Shown piece by piece: positions 33,439 to 44,200 of a stretch of DNA of 64,000 bases. A model generated the notes under the pieces. That model was not told the origin of the DNA. It made no database searches and saw only the letters and a program-made list of their open reading frames with translations. Position numbers and translations under genes: made by a program. Position 1 is the first letter of the stretch, and each line of letters starts with the position of its first letter. Source of the stretch: Rickettsiales bacterium. Its GTDB lineage: Bacteria; Pseudomonadota; Alphaproteobacteria; Rickettsiales; JABCZZ01. Location: NCBI GenBank assembly GCA_035765535.1, contig DASTXE010000003.1:545344-609343 (forward strand), given 5' to 3'.

Positions 33439-35526
33439 TTATGCGCCTTTCTTTTTGTACTTTTGACGCCCATGCGATTTCTTATGCGCCTGCGGCTTTC
33501 TGGATTTCTTCTTCGAATGTCTATGAGAAGGAGGTGGGAGATTGCCTTCCGGCTTGAAAATAAGGCTTCCGATAGTCACATTCGCTTCCACAACGCAAAC
33601 GATAATAGTATCGCCCAGACTGAAGCGTTGCCTGCCGTTACGGGATTCAAGGCAGGCCAGATTACGGTTATAGATGAAGAAATCCTGTCCAAGGTTCCGA
33701 ACGGGGATAAATCCGTTAATACCATTATCCGCAAGGGCCACATACAGTCCGAATTCATTGACAGAAACAATCGTGCCGGAAAAAACATCCCCTATATGGC
33801 GCGTCATGTAGCTGACACGGTAACGGTCCATGGCGTCGCGCTCCGCAAGCATTGCGGTGCGTTCCGTTTCAGAAATATGCTGCGCTATGGCAGAGAGCGT
33901 ATCTTCTGCAGGAGCGGAAGTCTTATCCTTTCGGAGGTAAGCCGTCAGGGAGCGATGCACAATAAGATCGGCATAACGCCGTATGGGTGAGGTGAAATGA
34001 CAGTATTCTTCCAGTGCAAGCCCATAATGCCCGAGATTCCGCTCGCTGTAATAAGCCTGCATCTGGCTGCGCAGTACCATGCTATGGACAAGATTCCCGT
34101 TCGGCCTGTCTTGGGCTTGGTGCAAAATGCGGTTCAATTTCTCAGGCCCAAGCGTGCCTTTGGGAATAGAATAGCCCGAAAGGCTCAGGAACTTGCGCAG
34201 TCCCAGCACTTTTTCTTCCGAAGGCTTTTCATGCACGCGGTAAATACCCGGTGCCTTATGGCTGATGAGATAGTTTGCCGCGGCCACATTGGCAGCGATC
34301 ATGAACGCTTCGATCAGGCGATGGCTCTCCAATTGCAGGCGAGGAGCGATATGGCTGATATTGCCTTCCGCGTCGAACATCACCTTATATTCCGGCAGCT
34401 GGATTTCCAGCGTGCCGCGCGCGTCACGCTCTTTTGCAAGCGCCTTATACGCAGCAAAAAGATGGGTGACTAAAGGATTACGATTGGGATCGGCAAGGTC
34501 TTTCTCCACTTCTGTGTAAGTAAGGCGCGCCTGCGAACGCATAAACGCACGGACAAACTTATAGCGCCGTGTAACGCCGCCCGCATCAATCCAGAGATGA
34601 ACGGCTAGGCAGTAGCGATCTTCATTCGGCCTCAGCGAACATAAATCATTGGAAAGATGTTCCGGCAGCATGGGAATCACGCGGTCGGGAAAGTAGACTG
34701 AATTGCCGCGCTCGAAGGCCTCTTTGTCCAGTGCGCTTTCCGGCTTAACATAATAAGCAACATCCGCAACCGCGACGATCAAGTGAAACCCGCCCGGATT
34801 GGAAGGATCGCTGTCAGGTTCCGCAAACACAGCATCGTCGAAGTCGCGGGCATCTTCTCCGTCAATTGTGACCAAAGGAAAAGCCCGGAGATCTTCACGG
34901 CCTGGCTCGAGGTGAGGGCGAGGGGCGAGCTTCGCTTCTTCCATCGCCGCTTTGCTGAAATTCATCGGCAGGCGATGCATATGAGAGGCAATCAGGCTGG
35001 CGGCATGCGGATCCTCGGGAGAGCCTAACCGTTTCGTAATACGCGCCTGTTCCATGCCGCGTAGGCGTGGGCCGGGAATAACGAGTCCGCTTACCAGCTC
35101 GCCGTTCTGCGCGTCGTTTATTTCCTCGGCGCTGACATTATAAAATTCCTTATTCTTGTGACTGACCGGGTGAATGACGCCGCCACCGCCTTTATGCGAA
35201 ACGAAAATGCCTACAATATGCTTTTCCGCTTCTTCAGGGAGGATACGGATCACCTGTGCCTCAAACCTGTGAGGATTGATTTTCCGCAGCTTTGCCAGAA
35301 TGCGATCTCCCACCCCTACGGCCGGGCCTGAGCGGGAATCTTCAACGCTGATATGAGGCGGGCTCTTACGGGGATTCCAGTCCTTGGGAGTGGCGGTAAC
35401 GTAGCCGTCTTCACTCACTCCTGTCACAATAAGCTCGGCCACATCGGACGAGTGGGCGGAAGAGGTGGTGGTATGGCCACCTTTGCGTTTATGGTGATGG
35501 GGAGCGTTTTTCGATTTTCTTTTCAT
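33439..35526 (-). CDS. rnr: Ribonuclease R
   Basis: 695 residues. The order is a basic, His-rich start, OB/cold-shock-like domains (30-190), the RNB catalytic domain (about 215-545) with LVTIDGEDARDFDDAVF carrying the Mg-binding Asp cluster, FTSPIRRYADLIVHR near its end, and an S1 domain (about 585-665) with GTIVSVNEFGLYVAL. The last 30 residues are Lys/His/Arg-rich, as in RNase R, and bind structured RNA. It degrades rRNA and structured mRNA 3' to 5'. The start has AAGAG upstream, weak. At 695 residues it is slightly shorter than E. coli RNase R (about 813). Confidence 0.95.
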   Translation of the reverse strand: MKRKSKNAPHHHKRKGGHTTTSSAHSSDVAELIVTGVSEDGYVTATPKDWNPRKSPPHISVEDSRSGPAVGVGDRILAKLRKINPHRFEAQVIRILPEEAEKHIVGIFVSHKGGGGVIHPVSHKNKEFYNVSAEEINDAQNGELVSGLVIPGPRLRGMEQARITKRLGSPEDPHAASLIASHMHRLPMNFSKAAMEEAKLAPRPHLEPGREDLRAFPLVTIDGEDARDFDDAVFAEPDSDPSNPGGFHLIVAVADVAYYVKPESALDKEAFERGNSVYFPDRVIPMLPEHLSNDLCSLRPNEDRYCLAVHLWIDAGGVTRRYKFVRAFMRSQARLTYTEVEKDLADPNRNPLVTHLFAAYKALAKERDARGTLEIQLPEYKVMFDAEGNISHIAPRLQLESHRLIEAFMIAANVAAANYLISHKAPGIYRVHEKPSEEKVLGLRKFLSLSGYSIPKGTLGPEKLNRILHQAQDRPNGNLVHSMVLRSQMQAYYSERNLGHYGLALEEYCHFTSPIRRYADLIVHRSLTAYLRKDKTSAPAEDTLSAIAQHISETERTAMLAERDAMDRYRVSYMTRHIGDVFSGTIVSVNEFGLYVALADNGINGFIPVRNLGQDFFIYNRNLACLESRNGRQRFSLGDTIIVCVVEANVTIGSLIFKPEGNLPPPSHRHSKKKSRKPQAHKKSHGRQKYKKKGA

Positions 35527-35720
35527 TTATTATGCTCTTATCCCAACATCATAAAACAATACGGCGAAGGATAACAGCAATTTATGCTACCGCCCTGTAA
35601 AAAAGAGATAAAATTTAGAATAAGATGAAGCCGTTACTTGCCTTGCAGCCTTTGCTTTCAAACATTTATTGCTTTACAGAAAGATACGATTTGCTAAAAC
35701 CGCTTCCTTGACCATTTGCT

Positions 35721-35796
35721 GGGGGGATAGCTCAGCGGTTAGAGCAGGGCGCTCATAACGCCTTGGTCGGGGGTTCAAATCCCTCTCCCCCTACCA
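35721..35796 (+). tRNA. tRNA-Ile (CAU, lysidine type)
   Basis: 76 bases with encoded CCA. Acceptor arm GGGGGGA pairs with TCCCCCT (first pair G-U); the D-arm contains GCTCAGCGGTTAGAGC; the anticodon arm is GGGCG, loop CTCATAA, CGCCT, giving anticodon CAU; the variable region is TGGTC and the T-arm GGGGG TTCAAAT CCCTC. The CTCATAA loop and TTGGTCG variable region match minor tRNA-Ile whose C34 becomes lysidine, rather than elongator or initiator Met. Base composition and gene content change immediately after it, so it is a candidate integration site. Confidence 0.93.
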
Positions 35797-35867
35797 TGAA
35801 ATATTGTTTGTTTTCAATAAATTAAGTGAATTTTCGTGTGTGGCGGAAATCGCGCGGTCTCAGATAT

Positions 35868-35954
35868 AAAGTTGATCACAGAGAGCTCGAATCAGAGAGA
35901 CTTTTACTCCCATTTCCTGAGTTCTCTCTGTTGGCCATTTCGGCGTCCAACTTT
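35868..35954. repeat. Nested imperfect inverted repeats just past the tRNA
   Basis: Outer arms AAAGTTG (35868) and CAACTTT (ending 35954) enclose inner arms CACAGAGAGCTC and GAGTTCTCTCTG. The 87-base structure is imperfect but could fold. It lies 72 bases after the tRNA. It may be a remnant end of a mobile element or part of an att region; I could not identify a family. Confidence 0.35.
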
Positions 35955-36049
35955 GCCGAGTTAGCTAGGATCTAATCTCAATTGCGTTCATAAAGATGTT
36001 ACTATTTTATAACCTCAGAAGGTGGTGGCCCACTCTTTATACGAGATTC

Positions 36050-36345
36050 TTAATTATGACTTTCTATGCGCTGCTGAATCTCTTTACGTTCGCTATCGCT
36101 GAGCAGTTTGTTGAGTGATAGATAATCCTGCATAGTACGATTCTTACTATCTTTTGCCCGAGGATCTGCACCGGATCAAGCAGAACCTTTATGGTAGATG
36201 CCGATGCATTCTCAGCAGCGTACATGAGAGCTGTCCGTCCTGCAATGCCAGGAGCGCCTGAACAATCAAAAGCAATTTTTCTTGATGAGTTGAATCCTTC
36301 GGTAGCAAGATTTACATCTGCACGATGGGCTAACAGGACATACAT
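36050..36345 (-). pseudogene. Ankyrin-repeat gene, frameshifted
   Basis: Reading leftward from the ATG at 36345 (overlapping the stop of the upstream gene), frame one reads YVLLAHRADVNLATEG, GIAGRTALMYAAENAS, then STIKVLLD, typical ankyrin repeats. At 36171-36177 the DNA has GATCCGGTGCAGATCCT; one missing base would restore Asp-Ala-Gly-Ala-Asp-Pro, the usual ankyrin loop. The other frame then continues ADPRAKDSKNRTMQDYL to a TAA at 36050-36052. So a single-base deletion (or a sequencing error) breaks a 98-residue protein. It may be the C-terminal part of the upstream lipoprotein gene product, or a separate coupled gene. Confidence 0.7.
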
Positions 36346-37121
36346 CACTCCCTGTGATTTTTAACACTTAAGCTTTCTAATTTATCACCCTGATTATAAA
36401 TTATTCTAAGCTCTATAGGATTGCCTCTATTATCTTTTAAGTCATAAATAATATTTTTATCTGGAATACTGCCAGCAGGTGACTTTGAGCCATCTAGCGC
36501 AGTAGTTATAAAAGGCTTCCAATCATCACCGTATATTTCTTCTACATCTTTACGTGATAGCCCTAATACATGACATTCATTCATGCGTAGCGAAAGCAAG
36601 GTAATTTTTTTACCTTTATGGTCTATAAAGTTATGTTTATCCAACTCTATCCTCAGAGCCGCCTTATTAGTTGGATTATGGAGCGCTGGATGATCTATAG
36701 AAACTGGAAAATCCTGTAACCATACTTCTGGCAAATACCCATACTCTTTGCTCTTTTCATTGTAGCTATATGGTTTATAAAACTGCCGTGTTGCAAAAAG
36801 CTGCCAAAGTTTCTTATCATTAGTTAATATATCATCCTGTAGCAGGATATTATGCTCCGCTGCATATTTTATGTTACTCAGAAGCTCCTGCGGTGTCGTT
36901 GGAGGAGATACTATCGGACAATTTTTCTCAGGAATTTTATTCCCACATACTGACGAAGTTGAATTCAATAAAGCACTGGGCTTAGAAGGGAGCACGTATT
37001 CATCTGCACTTATTCCAACAGATGATGTATTAGCTTTTGCATCGGAAAAACTAGTATGCTGATCAGCACATGCTGATAGAACGATTAGAGAAACTAGTAT
37101 AGAAGTTTTATAATGTGCCAT
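36345..37121 (-). CDS. Putative lipoprotein of unknown function
   Basis: 258 residues with an N-terminal signal ending LIVLSACADQ (lipobox Leu-Ser-Ala-Cys, Cys18). The rest is a hydrophilic domain with ILLQDDILTNDKKLWQLF, EVWLQDFPVSIDHPAL and a segment NIIYDLKDNRGNPIELRIIY. I do not recognise a domain. AT-rich codon use contrasts with the chromosome left of the tRNA. The stop overlaps the ankyrin reading frame by one base. A CTCC block (ribosome site GGAG on the minus strand) occurs just before the ATG. Confidence 0.6.
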   Translation of the reverse strand: MAHYKTSILVSLIVLSACADQHTSFSDAKANTSSVGISADEYVLPSKPSALLNSTSSVCGNKIPEKNCPIVSPPTTPQELLSNIKYAAEHNILLQDDILTNDKKLWQLFATRQFYKPYSYNEKSKEYGYLPEVWLQDFPVSIDHPALHNPTNKAALRIELDKHNFIDHKGKKITLLSLRMNECHVLGLSRKDVEEIYGDDWKPFITTALDGSKSPAGSIPDKNIIYDLKDNRGNPIELRIIYNQGDKLESLSVKNHRE

Positions 37122-37708
37122 TGTGCCTCCTTGAGGTTATCTCATTCGCCTCACTTTCAGTGGCTTCCCCAGGTCGAGTATAAATCGCTGCCAAAGAACT
37201 CATATGATAGTAAGGCTGGCTTTTAATTAGAATGCTCTGAGTGCTTCTGTTGCTTAGCTAGATTGCTGAACGTTACATTCAGGATTGATGGAATTGCTTA
37301 TGGCGCTCCCATCTTGACCGCAACCTCCCCTGCATCTTAGTACAGAAGAGATGTTTTAATGTTTCACAAGTACACAAATAATATGTGATAACCAATAAAA
37401 AACTCAATATGAAATATGAATATCCGATATGGCAACTATCCTAAAGGATAGGTTGGGGTATAGAAAACCACGAGCAGAATTACAATTTATACTGCATTGA
37501 ATAAGAATCATTTGTTCTCTTAATAACGGCAGATCACAAGGGCGCTAATCACATATAAGGTTTAACGTGAAAAGATAAATATAAGGTCAAGATTTATTTC
37601 TTTTCGGTTGATCGTTATTTTTCGAGACAGGTTGAAAAACTGTTCCTATAAATAAATTATAAATTTTCTCGCTGTTAATTTAGTAACTCTTAATAGTCGG
37701 AGATCAAT
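37122..37708. other. 587-base AT-rich intergenic region
   Basis: Divergent promoters for the two lipoprotein genes should be here. The only clear structure is a hairpin at 37433-37455 (arms TATCC and GGATA around TAAA, extended by CAAC/GTTG with a bulge). The right half is strongly AT-rich. No ORF of more than 60 codons with a ribosome site, and no tRNA, was found. Confidence 0.5.
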
Positions 37709-38215
37709 ATGAGACGTATCCCTCATATAAAAGCGCGCGCAATTACACTTGCAGCGTCATTCATGTTTTGTGCACTGGCAGCTTGTGCAGATCCAATAGC
37801 TCATCATGAATTTAGTTTTGGTGATGTAAATAGACAAGAAAACAAAGGAATAGAGATACTTGATTATCGATATGGTAATAATAAGACGATTCCAACCAGC
37901 CCTAGCGCTGACCAATTGGCTTCAGGGCATGTTCCACAATTTACATCTGTTGGGACTTTTGATCCCCCAGGAGATTCTCTTTATGTAAAATGGCGAGTTA
38001 AATCGACCGGTAAAGTATACCAAGATACAGTTGATCTTAAAAGCCGTTTGCCGTCAAATATGAACAATAAGGAAATCCATTTTCTTATTAAAGATACAAA
38101 ACTTTATGTTTATTTGATTGCTTCGGAGCCGCATGAAGTTGGGAAAGCATACAAGCGTACATGTGAAAGCCTCTATCCTGAACGTCTTTCGAATTGCGGT
38201 AATTACTCGTATTAG
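37709..38215 (+). CDS. Lipoprotein upstream of giant lipase gene; candidate immunity protein
   Basis: 168 residues with signal peptide and lipobox (FCALAACADP, Cys27), so it would be anchored facing the periplasm. The mature part contains LYVKWRVKSTGKVYQDTVDL, SRLPSNMNNKEIHFLIKD and LYVYLIASEP. From memory these resemble lipoproteins encoded next to DUF2235 (Tle1-type) phospholipases in type VI secretion loci, some of which are immunity proteins; I could not check this. GGAG precedes the ATG. It ends 17 bases before the giant gene, in the same orientation, so the two are likely co-expressed. Confidence 0.65.
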   Translation: MRRIPHIKARAITLAASFMFCALAACADPIAHHEFSFGDVNRQENKGIEILDYRYGNNKTIPTSPSADQLASGHVPQFTSVGTFDPPGDSLYVKWRVKSTGKVYQDTVDLKSRLPSNMNNKEIHFLIKDTKLYVYLIASEPHEVGKAYKRTCESLYPERLSNCGNYSY

Positions 38216-38232
38216 TAATAGGAGATACGCTT

Positions 38233-41200
38233 ATGACTACGCAGACACAACCCCTCTCCTTGCAACAGATCTTGTTGGCACAAAGTCAGGCTGCTGCCAT
38301 CGCAAGTGCTGTTTCCAACAGTGTTGGAAGCAACACATTTGTATTCTTTGCTGCATTCGATGGTACAAACAATGGTGCTAATCCTCCTGCAGATGGTTCC
38401 GGTGATTCGCGGACAACTGCGATAAAGCAATTGTATGATCAAGTGTTTCCAAATAATATTTCACCTGTTGGAAACGTTGGTGGGGCATATGAAGCTGGCG
38501 TTGGTGTTCCCGGTTCGATGCCTTTTTCCGCTGGATGGGATAAAACAGTAACAGCGCAATCCATTGCAAATGCCCAGGCAGCATATGATAAGTTTGCTCA
38601 GCAAGCCACTCAGTGGCTAGCATCGCATCCAAGCGGTTCACTAACTAGCATGATTACTGGTTTCAGTCGTGGTGGAGCGGCTGCAGCTATCTTTGCGGAG
38701 ATGCTATATGAAAATGGATTGGTCAACTCCGCAGGAAAAATCTTAATCCCACCTGGAACTGTAGGCGCAGTATCGGCTGCGCTTATAATTGATCCTGTAC
38801 TAACTGGCGTAAATGGAAATATGGAGTTCCCTCCCGGCGTACAAAACTTAGTAGTAGTACGAGCGCAGAATGAGTATCGCGACTATTTCCCGGCAGCAGA
38901 TTATACGGGTGATAACGCCACTATTGTGCCGGTGATTGGCAATCATGGTGATGCAGGCGACCTTTATGATAACGGATTAGGAGGCATCTATCTGGGAGCG
39001 TATACTAATTTCTTCCATAATGCAGGTCTAACCAGTATTGGTCCGGTTCCTTCTTCCCGTGCTTATGCTGCTGGAACACCTGTCTATGTTCATTCGGAAT
39101 CCCAAAGTACAGCTGAAATTCTTACTACAGGTGATTTCTGGGATGCAACATATAACAGCTTAGATATTCGGGATCCAAACTCAGAATATCTAAATGTTGC
39201 ACGTCATGTTGTCGTTCCAGGTACAAACGGTAACGCTGCTACAATAACACAAACTCCTGATGGTACTGCGACTAACTTCACCGCATATAACGGTGATATT
39301 ATTCTGGGGGGGTACGGAGGAAGTACAACGCAGGGCGGTAGTGTGAACGGGGTTGGAGGGCGTACCACCAATACTATTCAAAATTTTGTTGTCTTGCCTG
39401 ATTCCGAAGCCACTATTACAAGTTATAATGATAATATTACCGTAGGTATAGGTTCAACTCTGAACTTCAACAGTACATCCCAAGTTGGCAATACTAATGC
39501 AGTTCGTGGCGCAACAAATACTATCACGCTTGATCAAGCGACTATACTAAATATCTCTGGATTAAATACCATCATCAATGAAAAGGATCCGGTAAGTACG
39601 CAGATAAATCCTATTGGCAATGCAGGTTATAAGGTAAATATTGTAGCTTCGAATGGTGATTCTATTACCTATAACTCAACGGCACCCAATACGAGTGCTC
39701 CCACATCAACCGCGTCCATCTCCACAGATGCTAATGGTAATACATTAATTACGTCGCACCTTACCAATGGCAATACGCAGACGATTGCAATGAGCAATGT
39801 CAGTGATAATTATACTGTTACTGCGGATGGCCTGACGACTGCTATGAGTAATATAGAGTCGGTTTATTATACTTCCGACGGTACAGCGGTTCTAAGTCAA
39901 GACGACAACGACCCTAATCCTCATAACTTCCCAGGCAATTCTGTTACTATCACAGCCGTGGTGGGTGGAGTAACGACGACCGAAACCATTAATGCGGATG
40001 TCGGGATAAGTAATGATCTCGCCTTGGATTCTATTGCTTTCGAGGGGCATTCCATTACCACTAATTTCTACAACGGCATGGTAGATGCGTATGGACGCAC
40101 GTACAACATGGGTACTGACGGTACAACCCTGATAATTACAGGGGCGACAGCGGGTGATTCGCTGACGATCAGTAATTTTCGCCGAGGTGACTTCGGGGTC
40201 AATATGACGTATAGCGTCGGCAGCAACTACGGCGTCCCGGTTCTTCCTGATACGGGAGTCTACTATAATCATAATGTACTCGCATTTGATGCATTAGTGA
40301 ACGGGCAACTCACTGGATACGTTTCATTCACTGATATTAAATATTATTATGGGATGCTCGTAACTGGCATTAATAATAACGGGCAGGTCATTGCGCATTC
40401 TGGCTATGATGGCACTTACATCCTTTCTACGGCATATGGAACGTGGATGGAGACGCCCGTTGGCCTCGACAATAATAATACTCTGAATGCTTTGCATACG
40501 TGGGGCATGTATATCAACGACAATGGTGTTGCGGTTGGGGATTATCTTGACAGCGATTATGTGCAGCATGGTTTTGTAAGTGCCAATGGTGTGGTAACTT
40601 CCACCGTCAGCATTGCAGGCGCTACCAGCACGGGACTTATCAGTATCAATGATAACGGCGTTATCGTCGGCAATTATGTAGATAGTAATGGCCATGAGCA
40701 CGGTTTCGAGCTGATTGGCGATAATCTTACCTATATCAATGTAGCTGGCGCTACGGATACGGTTGTTTACGGTATTAACAATAATGGCGTTATCGTCGGC
40801 ACCTATTATATCAACAATGTAGCCAATGGCTTTATTGATGATCACGGGGTTATTACCACGATTAACATGGCTGGAGCTGCTGCTCACGGCGGTACAACCG
40901 CCACGGACATCACGGATGATGGTCAGGTATTCGGATATTATTATTCACCTACTGGGGCTGCCGTCTTCTCTGCTAATCCTACTTATGCTTCCACTATTAC
41001 AGAAGACAATGCTACCTTTAGTGTCACAGATATTCGCGATATTTATGGTGACGGCAATACCATTACGGCGGGAAACTGTGCAATTACGTTGGTAGGAGAC
41101 AATAACACTGTCACGGCTAATACCCATCCCGATCCTGGCAATACGTTCCTGATTGATGGCAAAGGGAATACACTTACTGCAACAGACGGTGACAAAGTCA

Positions 41201-44200
41201 CTGTAGCGGGGAATGGCCAGATTAATAATACCACACAGTACAATACGGTTTCCCTCTCAACGGGTACTCTGGTCGTTGATGATGCTACTTCCGTGGTTCT
41301 CAATGGCTCCAATAATGCAGTGTATGCAGGTGATGAGGACAACATTACCTTCAACGGCACAGGCAATACGATTACGATCGGAACGGGAAGCGATCTTATC
41401 ATCACCGGGACTAATGCGGTTGATGCAACCGATGCAGATGATACGGATGGTATCGTCTTCGATGGCGTCGATATCGAAAAGGATATTACTTTTGACGCTA
41501 CTAATACTTCCGGTGCCTATTCTATCTCCGGGTCAACACTCACTATCACTTCCGGTAGTGACGCCCTAACCATCACCAATTTCGTGAATGGAGACTTCGG
41601 AATTGATATTTCTTATAATGAAACGGTTAGCAACAGTACGCAAACTATCGCTAACAATGCCTATGCAAGTATTACCGGTGATAATAACACTATATTCGCT
41701 GGAACCGGTAGTAATCTATTCATTACCGGCACAGGAGACATGATTTCGGTAGGAGCAAATAGCAATGTTACGCTTGCTAGCGGTTCTTCTGCCGGTGTCA
41801 GTACCACTGAAGCAGATGCAGCGCTTAAAAAAGCGTCTATTACTGTCTCTGGCACGGAAGAAAGCATCTCCTACGGCGATCCTACCAGCATTATTCTTGA
41901 AGCAGGTTCGCAGGCAAGCATTACTGGCACGGATGGCATTATGACTGCCAGCAATGCGTATGGTGGCAGTAGTGATATTGAGAATATCATAAACTGGAAC
42001 GTTGGAGGATCACAGCTGCAGCGATTTACCAGCTTGCCTACGGATGAAGCCGAGGAAATCAAGAATTACAGCGGGGCTAATGCGACCGGAGTGCTGAACT
42101 CCGAAATTATCAACTATACTGCGGGCAATTCCCGTGTAGAACAGTTCAATGTTTCTGCTGCGATATCAGAAGAAATTTCTGAATATTCTTCACTTGATGG
42201 TACAGGCATATTAATTTCTGAACTCGTCAATAATGAGGATGGGACTTCTGTAAAGAAAATCTTTACCGGATTGCAGGGTGACGAGACTGAAGAAGATTTC
42301 ACCTACGCTGGTGCCAATGCAACGGGAACGCTGACATCACAAGCTACTTATTATAGCGACGGCAGCCATACGGTGAAAAGCTTTAATCCCACGGCTGATA
42401 TCGTGAATGAGTCACAGAGCTTCATCCATAGTGTTACCGGTACTGCAGGTGTTTTATTCTCAGGTTCGGATGCAAATGGGAATAGAGGTTTATGGATAAC
42501 TGACGGTACGGTTGTAGGCACCCGCAATTTAACGCCTGGAGAAAATATCAGTATTCCGTCTGTATCTGAGCATCAGTATGAAACGATAGTTACTATTGGT
42601 AATAAAGTAATATTCTTGGGAAATGAGCAGATATGGGTAACAAATGGTATGGTAGGTAGTGCTACTCAGCTGACCAACATCACCAATTTCTTCCCACGCT
42701 ATTTAACGTCCATTGGAAACAAAGCAGTTTTTCTTGCTAATGACACTAATGGTAATCAGCAGGTATGGACAACGGATGGCACGGTTGGTGGTACTACCCG
42801 GTTAACTAGTATTCCTGGCGGCATTAATAGCGATCATTTTGCTGAATTAGGTAATAAGGCTCTCTTTGCTGGAAATGATGCAAATGGCAGCCAGCAATTA
42901 TGGATAACGGATGGTACAATCGCGGGTACTACTCAGTTAACTGCAGTCGTTTCCGGTATGAATCCCGATGATATTGTGACTGTAGGCAATGAGGTTTTCT
43001 TTGAAGGGCTGGATACAAATGGTAAAGGCCAACTATGGAAAACGGATGGCACTGCTGCTGGAACAGTTCAGATTACAACTTTATCTGCAGGGATATATCC
43101 TGATAATATGGCTGCTTTTGGTAATAAAGTACTATTTGGAGCTCCGGATTCAAATGGTCATGAGCAGTTATGGATTAGTGATGGCAGTGCAGCCGGCACG
43201 ATCCAGGTAACTAATGGCAGCAGCCTCAGTCCAACCAATATCACTGCATTTGGAAGCAGTGCGCTTTTCTTTTCTGGTGCGCAGCTATGGATAACTGATG
43301 GTACAGCTGCAGGTACTATTCAATTAGCATCTGGGAGTGGCGGCTCGCTTCAGGTGCTTTCGCTGCTGGGTAATAAAGCGCTCTTTTTCAAATCAGGTTC
43401 GAATGGAGCATATCAGCTATGGGTAACGGACGGTACAGCCTCTGGGACTCTGGAACTAACCACTAGCCTTAATACCAGCTTCAGGCAGATAATATATGAT
43501 AGTTTAGAAGTGGTTGGAAATCAGGCTATATTCGCAGCCCGGGGACCAGATGGTAAGACATCATTGTGGGAAACAGATGGCACCATCGCGGGTACTGAGG
43601 AAATGACTGGTATAGCCAATGCTGCAGCCGGAGGTATAAATCCTTCCAGCTTAACGGCATTTTCGACCGTCACTACTACTGACCTTCTGACCTCAGAAAC
43701 GATCAATAACACCGATGGCACATCTATAGGTGAACAGATTACCTATAATGGTGATGGCAGTACGACCAAGGTGATTGCGAAGTATTCGGGAGCAGATCTA
43801 AGTGATTCACAAATCTATCAGGAAACAGACATTACTTCAGCAAGTGGACAGGTAAGTATTGCTATCAGTGGTACTGGTGATCAAGCCAATATTTCTAACG
43901 CTACTATTACCCTTGCTGATAGTACGAGTGCTACACTTTCTGGCTCTGCTAACAGCATTACACTTGGCAGTCATGACAGTCTCGTTATTGCGGGCACTGG
44001 TGATATGATTAATGCAGCTTCTGGTGCGGATCTCACCACCGATACTATAATGTTTGACGGTGCTGCTGTAACAGGCAATGCTAACTCTGGCTCCATCAAT
44101 ACGCTGGGCAACAGTTACAAGCTAAACGGCTCGACGCTGACGGTGACATCCGTAAGCGGAGACACATTGACAGTGAATAACTTCACCAATGGTGATTTCG

